The notes: generated from the sequence alone by a model not told the origin. A DNA stretch of 64,000 bases from Clostridiales bacterium (GCA_017615755.1 JAFZZM010000001.1:1-64000), one strand, 5' to 3'; counted from the first letter of the stretch, positions 16,320 to 25,743 are shown. Numbers and translations: made by a program.

Positions 16320-17126
16320 TCACATCAGCCGTTTATAGATCTCGAGCATGCTTTCCATCTGATACCTAAGAAGCCATGCGGCATTGTTAAAATCCGGTTC
16401 TGCCTTGATCACATCAAGCAGCCGTGGGAAATATTGCTCGGTTTCTTTGATCATTCGATAGATCCGTTCCCGGCTCAATCCCCAGCACATCGTCGTAATG
16501 TTATTGCACCTGTCGACACACTTGACCAGAGCCGCTTTGGGATTGGAGGCAATGCCTTCGTAATAAGCTGTCATGATCTCATCACGGTTCTCATCTGTCG
16601 TTTTCACATGGCTGAGAAGCCGGACGATCTCACGTGTCTCTTCACTTACCGGGAGTTCATTAATGCTCTTCCCACAGTCTTCGATCACATCATGAAGCAG
16701 ACATGCCGCAATCACCGTGATACTCATCGATAGAACATGGCAAGCCATATTAAGCGGGTGATAGATATACGGCACATCCGATTTCTTTCTCTTCTGGTCC
16801 TTATGTGCATTCGCCGCATAGTCGACCGCCTTACGCGTATCTTCAAGAGCAAGTGTTTTTGCCGTTGCTTTTACATATGTCTTCATGTGCTGCCAGTCGT
16901 AAATAGTTTCTTTCGTCCTGAAAAAGCTCTGTCGTTCTTCCACCAGTGCGGATACCGAGACATCGAAGAGTCGGGCCAGTCGGATCAGTTTTTCAGTATC
17001 CGGTCTGTATTCATCCCGTTCCCATGACGATACCGCCTGAAAAGTAACTTCCAACTGATCTGCAACCTGTTCTTGCGTGAGCTTGCGTTCTTCTCTCAAT
17101 CTTCTGATGTTGCTTCCGATACTCAT
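16320..17126 (-). CDS. XRE helix-turn-helix fused to HD-domain (SpoT/Mesh1-like) hydrolase
   Basis: A 268-residue fusion. Residues 1-~62 are a Cro/C1 helix-turn-helix (RKLTQEQVADQLEVTFQAVS). Residues ~95-230 resemble the HD hydrolase domain of (p)ppGpp hydrolases: YIYHPLNMA with the first His, LLHDVIEDC with the HD pair, and KCVDRCNN in place of the KxADRxxN motif. All metal-binding residues appear conserved. A DNA-binding alarmone or nucleotide hydrolase is an unusual combination. AGGAGAGAACC precedes the ATG. The upstream gene ends 9 bases away, suggesting an operon. Substrate is inferred from family. Confidence 0.8.
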   Translation of the reverse strand: MSIGSNIRRLREERKLTQEQVADQLEVTFQAVSSWERDEYRPDTEKLIRLARLFDVSVSALVEERQSFFRTKETIYDWQHMKTYVKATAKTLALEDTRKAVDYAANAHKDQKRKKSDVPYIYHPLNMACHVLSMSITVIAACLLHDVIEDCGKSINELPVSEETREIVRLLSHVKTTDENRDEIMTAYYEGIASNPKAALVKCVDRCNNITTMCWGLSRERIYRMIKETEQYFPRLLDVIKAEPDFNNAAWLLRYQMESMLEIYKRLM

Positions 17127-17135
17127 GGTTCTCTC

Positions 17136-17651
17136 CTAATCAATAAATCCACTGTTACAGACACTTGTCGCTCCATACTGTTCCAAGTCTTCTCGAAGTA
17201 TACCCTGGAAGCTTTCCATCAGACCTTGGTCCCAGCAATCATCTGTCAGGTCCAGGTCTTCCGGAACAAGAGTGTACTTCATTCCATTTAGAATAAAAGA
17301 TGTCTCCACCGATTTTGCCGGCCATCCGGGTCTTTTATTCCATGCCGGTTTCGCTTCTAAAAGATCTTCTTTCCATTTCCTGATAAGAAACTCGATCGTC
17401 TTCTCATTAAGGATTCTCATGGCTTCTTCGAATGTCAGTTCTTCAATTTCATTCATTACGCAAGAGTTGCCAATCTTATACGGGGAATCATCAGGCTCGT
17501 CAGAATCGTAACCGATAAGACGATCATTAAGCACATTCTTCTCATCCCAAAACCACTCACCATCTTTGAACAAGTAGCAGTGGTAACCGTCTTCCCTCTT
17601 GGCAAGTTTCCTGCCTCGAATCAAATAATACTTGATGTCTGTTGTTTTCAT
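17136..17651 (-). CDS. Hypothetical protein upstream of the XRE-HD gene
   Basis: A 171-residue soluble protein of unknown function with GGAGGTGATCAC before its ATG. It is rich in acidic and aromatic residues (YHCYLFKDGEWFWDEKN, IGYDSDEPDDSPYKIG) with a helix FEEAMRILNEKTIEFLIRKW near the middle. No family recognised. Only 9 bases separate it from the following HTH-HD gene, so the two are very likely one transcript and could be functional partners. Nothing in the sequence distinguishes a toxin-antitoxin pair from a simple operon. Confidence 0.65.
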   Translation of the reverse strand: MKTTDIKYYLIRGRKLAKREDGYHCYLFKDGEWFWDEKNVLNDRLIGYDSDEPDDSPYKIGNSCVMNEIEELTFEEAMRILNEKTIEFLIRKWKEDLLEAKPAWNKRPGWPAKSVETSFILNGMKYTLVPEDLDLTDDCWDQGLMESFQGILREDLEQYGATSVCNSGFID

Positions 17652-17754
17652 GTGATCACCTCCTTCATCTATAGAATAGAGGATCCTACGTTTTCATTGT
17701 AGCGAGTAGGAATAGAAGTTTCAAGAATGAATTCAAGTTAAACTTGAGTGTTAT

Positions 17755-17805
17755 TCACGTAAAATAACAGCAGATCGGCTGAGGGAACCTTGGCCGAGCT
17801 TTTGT
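17755..17805 (+). repeat. Dispersed intergenic repeat, copy C (core only)
   Basis: A short copy consisting of aaaataacagcagatcgg followed by the hairpin AGATCGGC/GCCGAGCT at 17772-17800 and a T-run. It shares with copy A the flank directly before the hairpin and nothing after it. It may terminate stray rightward transcripts before the solute-binding lipoprotein promoter. Confidence 0.65.
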
Positions 17806-17910
17806 CTCTTGACCCAATAATGACCCAAATCTGCTCATTCTACAGAAACCGGACTGTCCTTGTAAAACTTGATGCAAATGTACGGGGATAACAGTAGTAA
17901 TTCAGCATCG

Positions 17911-17966
17911 GCGAACGGGGATTTGCGCAAATATCGGTTTACGCGAACGGGGATTTGCGTTATACT
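17911..17966 (+). promoter_or_regulatory. Promoter with 17-bp direct repeat upstream of solute-binding lipoprotein
   Basis: The 17-base sequence gcgaacggggatttgcg occurs exactly twice, at 17911-17927 and 17943-17959, 32 bases (about three turns) apart. The second copy fills the spacer of a good promoter: TTTACG at 17938-17943, 17-base spacer, TATACT at 17961-17966. A repressor or activator binding both copies on one face of the helix would control the lipoprotein gene that starts about 55 bases on. Confidence 0.6.
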
Positions 17967-18022
17967 TCAATTGAAAAGGTGGTCTTTTTCTATGGAACAT
18001 CCTATTTTCAAAAGAAAGATAT

Positions 18023-20575
18023 ATGATGAAAGATATCGGTATTATGAAACGTTCAAATCCATCCTGCATGTTGAGCAGAGCACTCGTGCTGATTTTGTGC
18101 GTTGGTTTGATCATTCCCCTGTCATCATGTAAAAAGAAAAACACAGATGATACTATCCTTCCCACCACGATTACGCATCCTAAATCTACTGATCTTGGCG
18201 CTACCGAGCCGAGTACAACGGATGAAACCGTCAATGACAAGATAATCCGTGCGAAGTACATTCAAGCGACCGATGACTTTTATTCCGACAAAACGTTCAC
18301 TTTGAATTTTCCAACAGACCCGGAACGTGAACTTGAGGGACAATTTGTGAGGCAGATGGCATTTGCCGGCGACACCGTGGTCATCGCATATGGTCAGGGG
18401 TATTTCCTGACCCCGGCAGAAGAGTCAGAGTACAGCCGGCTTAATTTGTCCACACCGGAAGGCAACGCACGAGCCTTCGAGATCCAGGCACTAAGAAATC
18501 AAAACGGGCTTGCCTTCTATAATTTACAAGGTGAAACAATAGCCTATCGAAAAATGCCCAATCAGGTAAACATCGTCGGTGTATTTGGATCTAAAGACGG
18601 GCAAGCAGGTGTCTTTACCAATGAATTCGTGTATGACACATCAGTGGGCGTATCCGGTCAAGCCCAGAAGAATGTCATCAAGCTCTCCTACTATTCCGCC
18701 ACAGGTGAACTCCTTGAAGAAAGCATCCTCGAAGATGAAACACAAGCGCTTTTCGGATCGGATTACGCTAACGTGATCCCAATGGAAAACGGTAATCTTC
18801 TTATCCAAGCAAGGGGGAATATCTTGATACTTGATCCCTCTGCAAGAGAAATTGCGCACGCAGGATTCACGAAAGAAGCGTCTTCTATTTTCTCTGCTGA
18901 TGGGAAATACTATGTCGAGTACACGGAAACAACCATCAAAGCGGATAAAGATGTAAGGCATACATACATAGAAGAGATCGATCCGAACACTGCTGAACAG
19001 AAAGATAAGAAGGAAACATTCACTCTGACTTCGGAGCATGTGATTACAAGTGACGGCCAATGTTACACGGCTGGAGAGAGAAACTCCATTTGTCGATGCG
19101 ATTTTATCAATGGAACCGTGGAGACCATTATCGAATGGGCAAACACGAATATGGCACCGCTCGTGAGCGTATCTGCGATCAAACTATTGACAGATGACAA
19201 TGTCTACATTCTTCACCAGAATACGGAAGGATCTGGCGAGAGGGCAATGACTACCGGATGTCTGACACATCTGCATAAAGAAGCAGACAATCCTTATGCG
19301 GGGAAAAAGACAATTTATGTGGCATCTTGCGTAGAAGGCAGCGAAGATTTCGATCAGCTTCTTGCCACTTATAACAAAAGACCGGAGAGCAAAGCTCGCG
19401 TGATCGCGTATGTGGAAGATGGTGACATCAGCATGGGATACCAGGAAAGAGTGGCCACCGTAGCCGACAAGATGCTTTTGAACATGAAGTCTGGAAATGG
19501 ACCGGATATCCTTCTGAACTGCTCGGAATTCAGCCAATTCAATTCGAAAGACGTCCTTATTGATCTGAACCAATATATGGATGGTCCTAACGGTATCGAC
19601 CGATCGCAGTATTTCGACAATATCTTTCGTTCATACGAGGTCGGTGGAAAACTCTATCAGATGCCGCTGAACGTGGATATGGATGGCCTAGTCGGAAATC
19701 CCGATATCTTGGGTCAGATCGATACCTGGACGATCGATGAATTTGATAAGAAAATGAATACACTAGGCACACAAACTCTTCCGTTGCTCGGACACAGTCC
19801 AAGACTTCAGACATGTGATGTCTCTGAGCAGATGGGGTTCCTTCTAGAACTTCTCTTCCATGATATGAATCACTACGTGGATTTCAGCAACTATACTGCA
19901 AACTTCGACAGCGATGATTTTAGAAAGCTTCTTGAAATCTCGAAGAAGTACGGAAGCCGTGTAAACTTTGATACTCTTCGTACGCTCAACGAACAATACG
20001 ATGATATGTTCCATGATGCGCATTCAATGATGATGCAAGATGGCATCTGCTCTATGAAAACATTCTACGTTGGTGGGCTGACAACCGGTGGATTCGCCAA
20101 TTATGCCGATCTCTGCCATGGCAATGCGCGTTTTCTCGGCTGGCCGAGCACATCCGGAAAAGGTCTCGCCTCGGAAGCGGGCATCTCAGTCGGTATCTCT
20201 GCTTATTCACAATGCCCTGATGAAGCCTGGGACTTCGTATCATTCTTGCTTTCCCCGGAATCGCAGAGCTCGCTTTCCGGTGTTCACTGGGGCGGCATCT
20301 GTATCCATAAAGAAAGTGAAAAAGCAGGCCTTGTTAGGGAAATCGACGATTACAGGACAGGCAAACGTAAAAGCGACTCCCCTGTCTCCGAAAACCAGAT
20401 CGACCGTTTCCTGACACTGGTCGAAAAGATCGATACCTCGATTCACACCGACCCGACAATCGTAAACATTGTTGTCGAAGAAGCCGCCGCTTTCTTCAAT
20501 GATCAGAAAAGTGCAGAGGAAGTAAGTCGCATAATCCAAAATCGAGCAGGTCTTGTTCTGGCAGAAATGAAATAA
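18023..20575 (+). CDS. Large extracellular solute-binding lipoprotein 1
   Basis: An 850-residue lipoprotein, about twice the usual length of a family 1 solute-binding protein. The signal peptide ends in LSSC with C36 as the lipidated residue (counting from 18023; the ATG at 18044 is an equally plausible start). Residues ~60-420 form a beta-rich domain that may be a propeller. Residues ~430-850 resemble sugar-binding proteins: GNGPDILLNCSEFSQF, then a DLNQYMD segment, GGKLYQMPLNVD and PDEAWDFVSFLLSPE. Two paralogues lie at 23272-25743 and 29892-32258. No ABC permease is nearby, so it may serve a distant transporter or act as a sensor or surface binder. Confidence 0.82.
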   Translation: MMKDIGIMKRSNPSCMLSRALVLILCVGLIIPLSSCKKKNTDDTILPTTITHPKSTDLGATEPSTTDETVNDKIIRAKYIQATDDFYSDKTFTLNFPTDPERELEGQFVRQMAFAGDTVVIAYGQGYFLTPAEESEYSRLNLSTPEGNARAFEIQALRNQNGLAFYNLQGETIAYRKMPNQVNIVGVFGSKDGQAGVFTNEFVYDTSVGVSGQAQKNVIKLSYYSATGELLEESILEDETQALFGSDYANVIPMENGNLLIQARGNILILDPSAREIAHAGFTKEASSIFSADGKYYVEYTETTIKADKDVRHTYIEEIDPNTAEQKDKKETFTLTSEHVITSDGQCYTAGERNSICRCDFINGTVETIIEWANTNMAPLVSVSAIKLLTDDNVYILHQNTEGSGERAMTTGCLTHLHKEADNPYAGKKTIYVASCVEGSEDFDQLLATYNKRPESKARVIAYVEDGDISMGYQERVATVADKMLLNMKSGNGPDILLNCSEFSQFNSKDVLIDLNQYMDGPNGIDRSQYFDNIFRSYEVGGKLYQMPLNVDMDGLVGNPDILGQIDTWTIDEFDKKMNTLGTQTLPLLGHSPRLQTCDVSEQMGFLLELLFHDMNHYVDFSNYTANFDSDDFRKLLEISKKYGSRVNFDTLRTLNEQYDDMFHDAHSMMMQDGICSMKTFYVGGLTTGGFANYADLCHGNARFLGWPSTSGKGLASEAGISVGISAYSQCPDEAWDFVSFLLSPESQSSLSGVHWGGICIHKESEKAGLVREIDDYRTGKRKSDSPVSENQIDRFLTLVEKIDTSIHTDPTIVNIVVEEAAAFFNDQKSAEEVSRIIQNRAGLVLAEMK

Positions 20576-20672
20576 AGCCTTAACCCTGACTTTTTTCGAC
20601 ACAATACTTTACGCTTTGATAATGCGAATGACAACGGGCACGCTCAAACTCGAATTAAAACCAACTTTGTAG

Positions 20673-21773
20673 TCATTGAATCTTGTTGAATAACTTGTCA
20701 TATCTGTCAACATCAATACCAGCTGCAATTAAATCATCACGAGTTTCAACCTTCAGGATATCCATGGTCTCGCACCCAGGAATGCTATGAAAATCACTCA
20801 TCATTTTTTCATATTGTTCCTTTGTCGGAACGGCTACATATTTACCATCCTCAGTTCTTCCGAGGTCAATTTGTCCACAAGAATATACCCGGCTCGCCAA
20901 AAGATAAACCATTCTTTGAGTATTGTATGTAGACATCTGTCGGTATATCAATCCTCTTAATTCTGTTTCGGCAATCTCATCAATGTAGGAATTGTCAGCA
21001 TTTTTAAAACTCCCATGCAAATTGCTCACAAAATACATAAATGGTGTTTCAGGACAAACAATGCACTCGAAATTGCAGTCTTCAGGAGAAATGAATCCAG
21101 CTTTTATCTGAATGGCTCGCTCAGAATATAACTCTATAAAGTTAGGAAACATAGATTCAAATAAGGAATATGGCAATTCGTCAATCCAAAATCGTAAATT
21201 GTTCCGAGACATAATGTATCGAATAAGATCTATATCAAATGCATAAATTCCTCTTCTCGAATCTTCGAAAAAAGAATCCTGTGTATTCTTCCATATCTCA
21301 TAATATCCCACCCTGTCATAAGCATTCTCTGTCGGTATCAGATAATCCATATGATCCAAAATTGTTGTTTTCGCACTTTCTTGAAGCCAAGAATCATTCT
21401 TTCCACTAAGTGTGACGTATTTATCTATAGCATTATCAGCAATGACCGGATTCCCAAGCCCTAGACCAAAACCCACTTCTGGCGCAGCAAAGATATATAC
21501 GTCTTCAACTTTTTCAATCACAGGATTTTCATGGGGAACCGTCTCATCGATAATGATTTCGAAAGCGGATGATTCATATACTTCTGTCGTTGTTGTAGAT
21601 ATTGATTCTTCGAGTGTAGTGGAATATTCTGTTTGTGAGCTGCTCTCAGATTCAAAAAAACTGCTATCGTCAGTCGTCGTTTTCTGACGTGACGAACACG
21701 CAGAAATTCCTATTAGCACGGCTAAAGTCAATAAAATATAACTTCGTTTTTTTATGTTTTCTTTTCTATTCAT
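20673..21773 (-). CDS. Hypothetical lipoprotein
   Basis: A 366-residue lipoprotein. The signal peptide ends in ISAC with C26 as lipid anchor, followed by a Ser/Thr/Glu linker to about residue 75. The ~290-residue extracellular domain is acidic and contains MDYLIPTENAYDRVGYYEI, DIDLIRYIMSRNNLRFWIDE and a C-terminal DRYDKLF. No family recognised. GGAGTTGCT precedes the start. It lies convergent to the solute-binding lipoprotein gene with 97 bases between them and no clear hairpin. Confidence 0.7.
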   Translation of the reverse strand: MNRKENIKKRSYILLTLAVLIGISACSSRQKTTTDDSSFFESESSSQTEYSTTLEESISTTTTEVYESSAFEIIIDETVPHENPVIEKVEDVYIFAAPEVGFGLGLGNPVIADNAIDKYVTLSGKNDSWLQESAKTTILDHMDYLIPTENAYDRVGYYEIWKNTQDSFFEDSRRGIYAFDIDLIRYIMSRNNLRFWIDELPYSLFESMFPNFIELYSERAIQIKAGFISPEDCNFECIVCPETPFMYFVSNLHGSFKNADNSYIDEIAETELRGLIYRQMSTYNTQRMVYLLASRVYSCGQIDLGRTEDGKYVAVPTKEQYEKMMSDFHSIPGCETMDILKVETRDDLIAAGIDVDRYDKLFNKIQ

Positions 21774-21895
21774 AGCAACTCCAGATCATTCTACAGAAAA
21801 AACATGATTTGATCTAACCTTGATTTCTCATTTGTATTATATGCAATTATTCGTGCAATAGAAACACACCATCATTACAAATAGAGACGGCGTAT

Positions 21896-21984
21896 TCAAA
21901 TCGACAGGCGCGACTCTTGTGGGAATCACATGATTTCACATAACAGAATGAAGATCGGCCGGGACCCTCCCCAGCTGATCTTTT
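21896..21984 (+). repeat. Dispersed intergenic repeat, copy D
   Basis: It carries the same ~55-base tail as copy B (encoding KSTGATLVGIT, then a stop, then FHITE) and a diverged terminator hairpin: AAGATC at 21951-21956 pairs with GATCTT at 21977-21982, with changes on both arms of the inner stem and a following T-run. It is the most decayed copy and sits before the promoter of the AAA ATPase gene. Confidence 0.6.
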
Positions 21985-22032
21985 CATTTTTGTTCAATCA
22001 ACATTGGGCCCTCAATTCTACAGTGATGATAA

Positions 22033-22128
22033 TTGACAAGGCAGTAAACCAACAGTAAAATAATTTCAAACAGTAAAAGAACAGTAAATCATTTCAGCGC
22101 AGTAAAACTATTTCTGTGACTAATTGAT
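22033..22128 (+). promoter_or_regulatory. Promoter overlapped by a 29-bp periodic CAGTAAA array
   Basis: Five exact CAGTAAA boxes start at 22042, 22053, 22071, 22082 and 22100, spaced 11, 18, 11 and 18 bases. This is a 29-bp unit present twice in full and once in part (22042-22070, 22071-22099, 22100-22128). The first two boxes lie in or on a promoter, TTGACA 22033-22038, 17-base spacer, TAAAAT 22056-22061. The array ends about 30 bases before the ATPase start. It looks like an iterated operator. Confidence 0.65.
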
Positions 22129-22154
22129 CATTCCTATGAAAGGAAAGGAAGAAT

Positions 22155-23198
22155 ATGTCGAATCCTTATACTTTGGTGTTTGGCCAGCCCCCTCTTGAGA
22201 TCATCGAGCGCAAAGCTCAAGCAGATCGAGTCATTAGTGAGTTCTGCGAGGATCGTCCATCAAATTACATCAACTTGGTCACAGGAATCAGAGGCTCCGG
22301 AAAAACAGTTTTCATCACCCAGATCGCTAATCGGCTGAAAGAGAAAAAGGATTGGATCATCGTAAATCTGAATCCGCAGCGAGATCTTCTGACTGCACTT
22401 GCTGCAAAACTAAACAGTGATAAAAGCCTAAACAAGATTTTCATTGAAGCACAGATTAATCTTCAAGCTCTGGGGATTGGAATCGAGATAAAAGGGGCAC
22501 CTCCAATTACGGATATAGAAGAAGCCTTGACCCGTATGCTTCAGAGTATAAAAAAACACAAAAAACGAGTACTGATAACCATCGATGAAGTGACCAACTC
22601 TAAAGATATCCGTATCTTCACCAGTGCTTTTCAAATCTTTCTACGTGAAGGTCTACCCGTTTTCCTTCTGATGACAGGTCTGTTTAGTCACATCGATCGG
22701 TTGAGAAATGCAGAAGGAATGACTTTCTTGGAAAGAGCACCGAGAACCGTCCTTTCTCCACTGAATTTCAACGCAATTGTGGAAAAATACGTCAATACTC
22801 TAAAACTCAAACAAAATGATGCCATTAAACTGGCTACAGCAACGAAAGGATACTCTTTTGCATTCCAAACAATCGGGTACTATGCGTGGGAGTATCCGAA
22901 TAAACTTGACTCTGCATTAAAGGATGCCAAAGAGTACTTGTTTGAATTTGCCTATCGGAAAATCTGGTCAGAGCATTCAGCAACCGATCGAAAAGTGATT
23001 CGAGCCATTCAACAATCCAAGACCGGAGAAATCGCACAAGTTCGTAAGATTTTGGGCTGGAGCAGCAATCAATTCAACCCCTATCGGGATCGTTTGATCA
23101 AATCCGGAATAGTTTCAGTCCCTCAGAATGGATATGTGGAATTGGCACTACCATGGTTTGGGGATTATGCTGTCTCTGAACGGGAATTCGAAGAATAG
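22155..23198 (+). CDS. ATP-binding protein of the AAA/STAND-like archaeal-ATPase type
   Basis: A 347-residue ATPase. Walker A GIRGSGKT is near residue 50, Walker B RVLITIDEVTNS near 142, and a sensor-like LPVFLLMTGLFSHI follows. The C-terminal ~90 residues contain a winged-helix-like part (DRKVIRAIQQSKTGEIAQVRKILGWSSNQFNPYRDRLIKSGIV, read as successive helices and a wing). The layout is that of ORC/Cdc6-like or archaeal-type ATPases often found on mobile DNA. GGAAAGGAAG precedes the ATG. The CAGTAAA array at its promoter could be bound by its own wing domain. Biological role unknown. Confidence 0.8.
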   Translation: MSNPYTLVFGQPPLEIIERKAQADRVISEFCEDRPSNYINLVTGIRGSGKTVFITQIANRLKEKKDWIIVNLNPQRDLLTALAAKLNSDKSLNKIFIEAQINLQALGIGIEIKGAPPITDIEEALTRMLQSIKKHKKRVLITIDEVTNSKDIRIFTSAFQIFLREGLPVFLLMTGLFSHIDRLRNAEGMTFLERAPRTVLSPLNFNAIVEKYVNTLKLKQNDAIKLATATKGYSFAFQTIGYYAWEYPNKLDSALKDAKEYLFEFAYRKIWSEHSATDRKVIRAIQQSKTGEIAQVRKILGWSSNQFNPYRDRLIKSGIVSVPQNGYVELALPWFGDYAVSEREFEE

Positions 23199-23271
23199 CT
23201 ATCCGACTGGGAGAATATGAAAACTTGATGTTGAAAACGACAGGCACGTCTTAGTGATACACCCTTGGTTG

Positions 23272-25743
23272 TCAGCCACGCTCCTGCACGACTGCTTTAC
23301 TCCGCTTTTGAATGATCTTGATCACTTCATCCACAGTTCTGTCACCGGTAAAATATCCAGGTGCCTCTTCTTGAATGATCATCATGGCAGTCGGATCCGA
23401 TGAACATGATTCCCGAATACCCTCTATCACTTTTAAAAGCGCCTCAATATGTTTCTCGTCCATATGAACAGATTCCATAGGCAACCACCGTGCCATATTC
23501 GAATCTGTCTCAGTCATTTTCCATCTGATTCGATCGGATTCGAAGCTTTGATCTACAAGGTCGTCAAAAGCTGTTCGATTGATGGGCATTCCGCCACTCT
23601 TTATAGCATGTACCAGTTGATTTTTCTCTTCAAACATGCAACGAAGAAAATCCCACGCCTCGTCTTTGAATTGAGAAGTCTGGGAAATGGCGATCGATGA
23701 ACTTATTTCCGCTTTCGCCCCATTTCCGTCTATACTGGGATTTCCGACAAGGCATACATTCCCGTCACAATAATGGTAGAGATCGGCAAACTGTTGCGGA
23801 TCATGAAATGATGCACTCATAGCAACAAGTGTGCCTGCAACAAACATCTGCGCGTCGAACAAAAGAGAATCATCGTATATCAACTCGGCCTCAAGATCCG
23901 CATTGGTTTTCGGTATACCATAGTCCTTCACCATTCTCAGGATCTCACGGAATTCAGGATCATCAAAATTGACTATCCTCTTATCATAGTTCAGTAAATG
24001 GCTGGTTGCGCCATTCATCAGCGTCTCCAGAAGTTCACTCTGTGTTACATTGCCCATCAGTCTGACGCCCTGCGGAAGATCCTGCTCCAGATTCCGGAAC
24101 TCTTCGTATGTCCAACCGATTCTTTCTCCGGAATATTCCTTGTTAGCCAGCATTCCGGTAACCGAAAAACTAAGAGGCATCTGATAAAGTTTTCCATCAC
24201 GCTCACACGCTCTCAGTATATTATCAAAAAATAATTTTCGGTCCAGCGGCTTACTACCATCAATCAAAGTATTCAGATCCACCAGCGCTCTTTCTGTATT
24301 AAACTGTGAAAAAGAACCGAAGTTCAGAAGAATATCAGGTCCATCCCCGGACAGGATATCAAGATAGATCTGATCCACAATACTCGATTCTTCATTAGTC
24401 TTGAGAGCTTTCAGTGCAGACCAAGAAGACATCATCTCTGAACCCGTTGAGGCGTATAAGTCTTCTCCTGCATAGTCCAGAACAACAATACGTGCCTTCT
24501 TTCCCGGATCCGTATTGTATGTATTGATCAGCTTCAAGAAGTCTCCTTCCGGTGTACCGATCGAGGTCAGATAAATGATACTCTTTCCTGCATTGGGGTT
24601 TTTCTCCAACCGATGCAGATGCATTAAGTATAAGGAAGTAGATCCGCCTCTACCAATATACCCAAAAGATTCTGTACCACGCGTTTCACGTAACACATAT
24701 ATATCGTTATCTGAAGCAAAGTATGTGCTTGAACTCTCAATACCGGTATATACGCAGTCTGTATCACTCCAAGACAGGATCGTCTGCGGATCTTGTCCGG
24801 TAAGCAGGTCGTATTTTTTTATCCCGTTTCCCAGTGTGGCATACACTCCATTTTGCCAAGGCATCAAAAGTTCTCCATGCACACGACAGGTCAACTCCAG
24901 TTTTTCTCCGATCTTTTTCCCGGTAGACGGATCAAGTTCAAACATGTACGTGGTTGGTGTAGCATACGGATCATATGGATTCCCAGTCAAAAAATATACA
25001 TAGAACTTCTCTCCTATCCGGAAAAACTTGACAATATTGCTGCCGAATCCGAGTCTTTCTTCACTCAAAAGTTTTCCATTCGCATCATAAAGAAGAACTG
25101 AGGAGGAATCATAAGAAGGATCATAACAGAAAAAACTACCATTTTCCAAAAACAGCATATTTGTCCAACCGATAGTTCTGTCCAAAACAACTTCATTCGT
25201 AAGTTCTCCATCCGGAGAAATATCATAAAGAACAGAAGAACCATACATATATGTAGATTCTTCATAAGGTCTTAGCAATATCTTCGCCTTACCGGAAGCA
25301 TCTTCTGCCATTCCGACAACGTCGGTTCCGGAAGTAAAAATGTTAAACTTTTTTAGTTTCCCATCCAGGCCGAAGACAGCCAGACCGTCTCGCGAATAGC
25401 TTCTAACCTCGTCAAGAAGTTGCTTATATTCTTCAAGATTCGAAGTGTTGTAATGAAAACTGTCGTATCTCTCTTGCAGTTCCAGCGGCTGAACATATTC
25501 TTCTTGGACAGATGCTACAACACAGTCCGAAAAAACTTTCGAATCCCTGATTGAACGATGATCCAGATCTCTTCCATCAGGATCTCCAAAATCCAGTTCA
25601 AATTCCTCGCAAGTGAAATACGGATCCGTCTCCTGTACTACTCTGTTTCTAGGATCTCGTTTTTTCTTATTACAACCTGCAATCGGCAGGACCATAGCCA
25701 TGCATAAACAAGCGGATAGTACACGAAGTGTTAGCTTTTTCAT
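23272..25743 (-). CDS. Large extracellular solute-binding lipoprotein 2
   Basis: An 823-residue paralogue of the lipoprotein at 18023-20575. The signal peptide ends in IAGC with C24 as lipid anchor. An N-terminal beta-rich domain (~45-400) is followed by a solute-binding-like half: YLDILSGDGPDILLNFGSF, DLNTLIDGSKPLDR, DGKLYQMPLSFSVTG and KDEAWDFLRCMFEE. AAGGAGG precedes the start. The leader carries two consecutive inverted repeats. No permease or ATPase gene adjoins it. The binding partner is unknown; plant oligosaccharides are a guess from the surrounding enzymes. Confidence 0.82.
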   Translation of the reverse strand: MKKLTLRVLSACLCMAMVLPIAGCNKKKRDPRNRVVQETDPYFTCEEFELDFGDPDGRDLDHRSIRDSKVFSDCVVASVQEEYVQPLELQERYDSFHYNTSNLEEYKQLLDEVRSYSRDGLAVFGLDGKLKKFNIFTSGTDVVGMAEDASGKAKILLRPYEESTYMYGSSVLYDISPDGELTNEVVLDRTIGWTNMLFLENGSFFCYDPSYDSSSVLLYDANGKLLSEERLGFGSNIVKFFRIGEKFYVYFLTGNPYDPYATPTTYMFELDPSTGKKIGEKLELTCRVHGELLMPWQNGVYATLGNGIKKYDLLTGQDPQTILSWSDTDCVYTGIESSSTYFASDNDIYVLRETRGTESFGYIGRGGSTSLYLMHLHRLEKNPNAGKSIIYLTSIGTPEGDFLKLINTYNTDPGKKARIVVLDYAGEDLYASTGSEMMSSWSALKALKTNEESSIVDQIYLDILSGDGPDILLNFGSFSQFNTERALVDLNTLIDGSKPLDRKLFFDNILRACERDGKLYQMPLSFSVTGMLANKEYSGERIGWTYEEFRNLEQDLPQGVRLMGNVTQSELLETLMNGATSHLLNYDKRIVNFDDPEFREILRMVKDYGIPKTNADLEAELIYDDSLLFDAQMFVAGTLVAMSASFHDPQQFADLYHYCDGNVCLVGNPSIDGNGAKAEISSSIAISQTSQFKDEAWDFLRCMFEEKNQLVHAIKSGGMPINRTAFDDLVDQSFESDRIRWKMTETDSNMARWLPMESVHMDEKHIEALLKVIEGIRESCSSDPTAMMIIQEEAPGYFTGDRTVDEVIKIIQKRSKAVVQERG

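Noticed and set aside
17869..18132. Plus-strand 87-residue frame overlapping the start of solute-binding lipoprotein 1
   Set aside because: Out of frame with the lipoprotein, spans its promoter and has no recognisable features.
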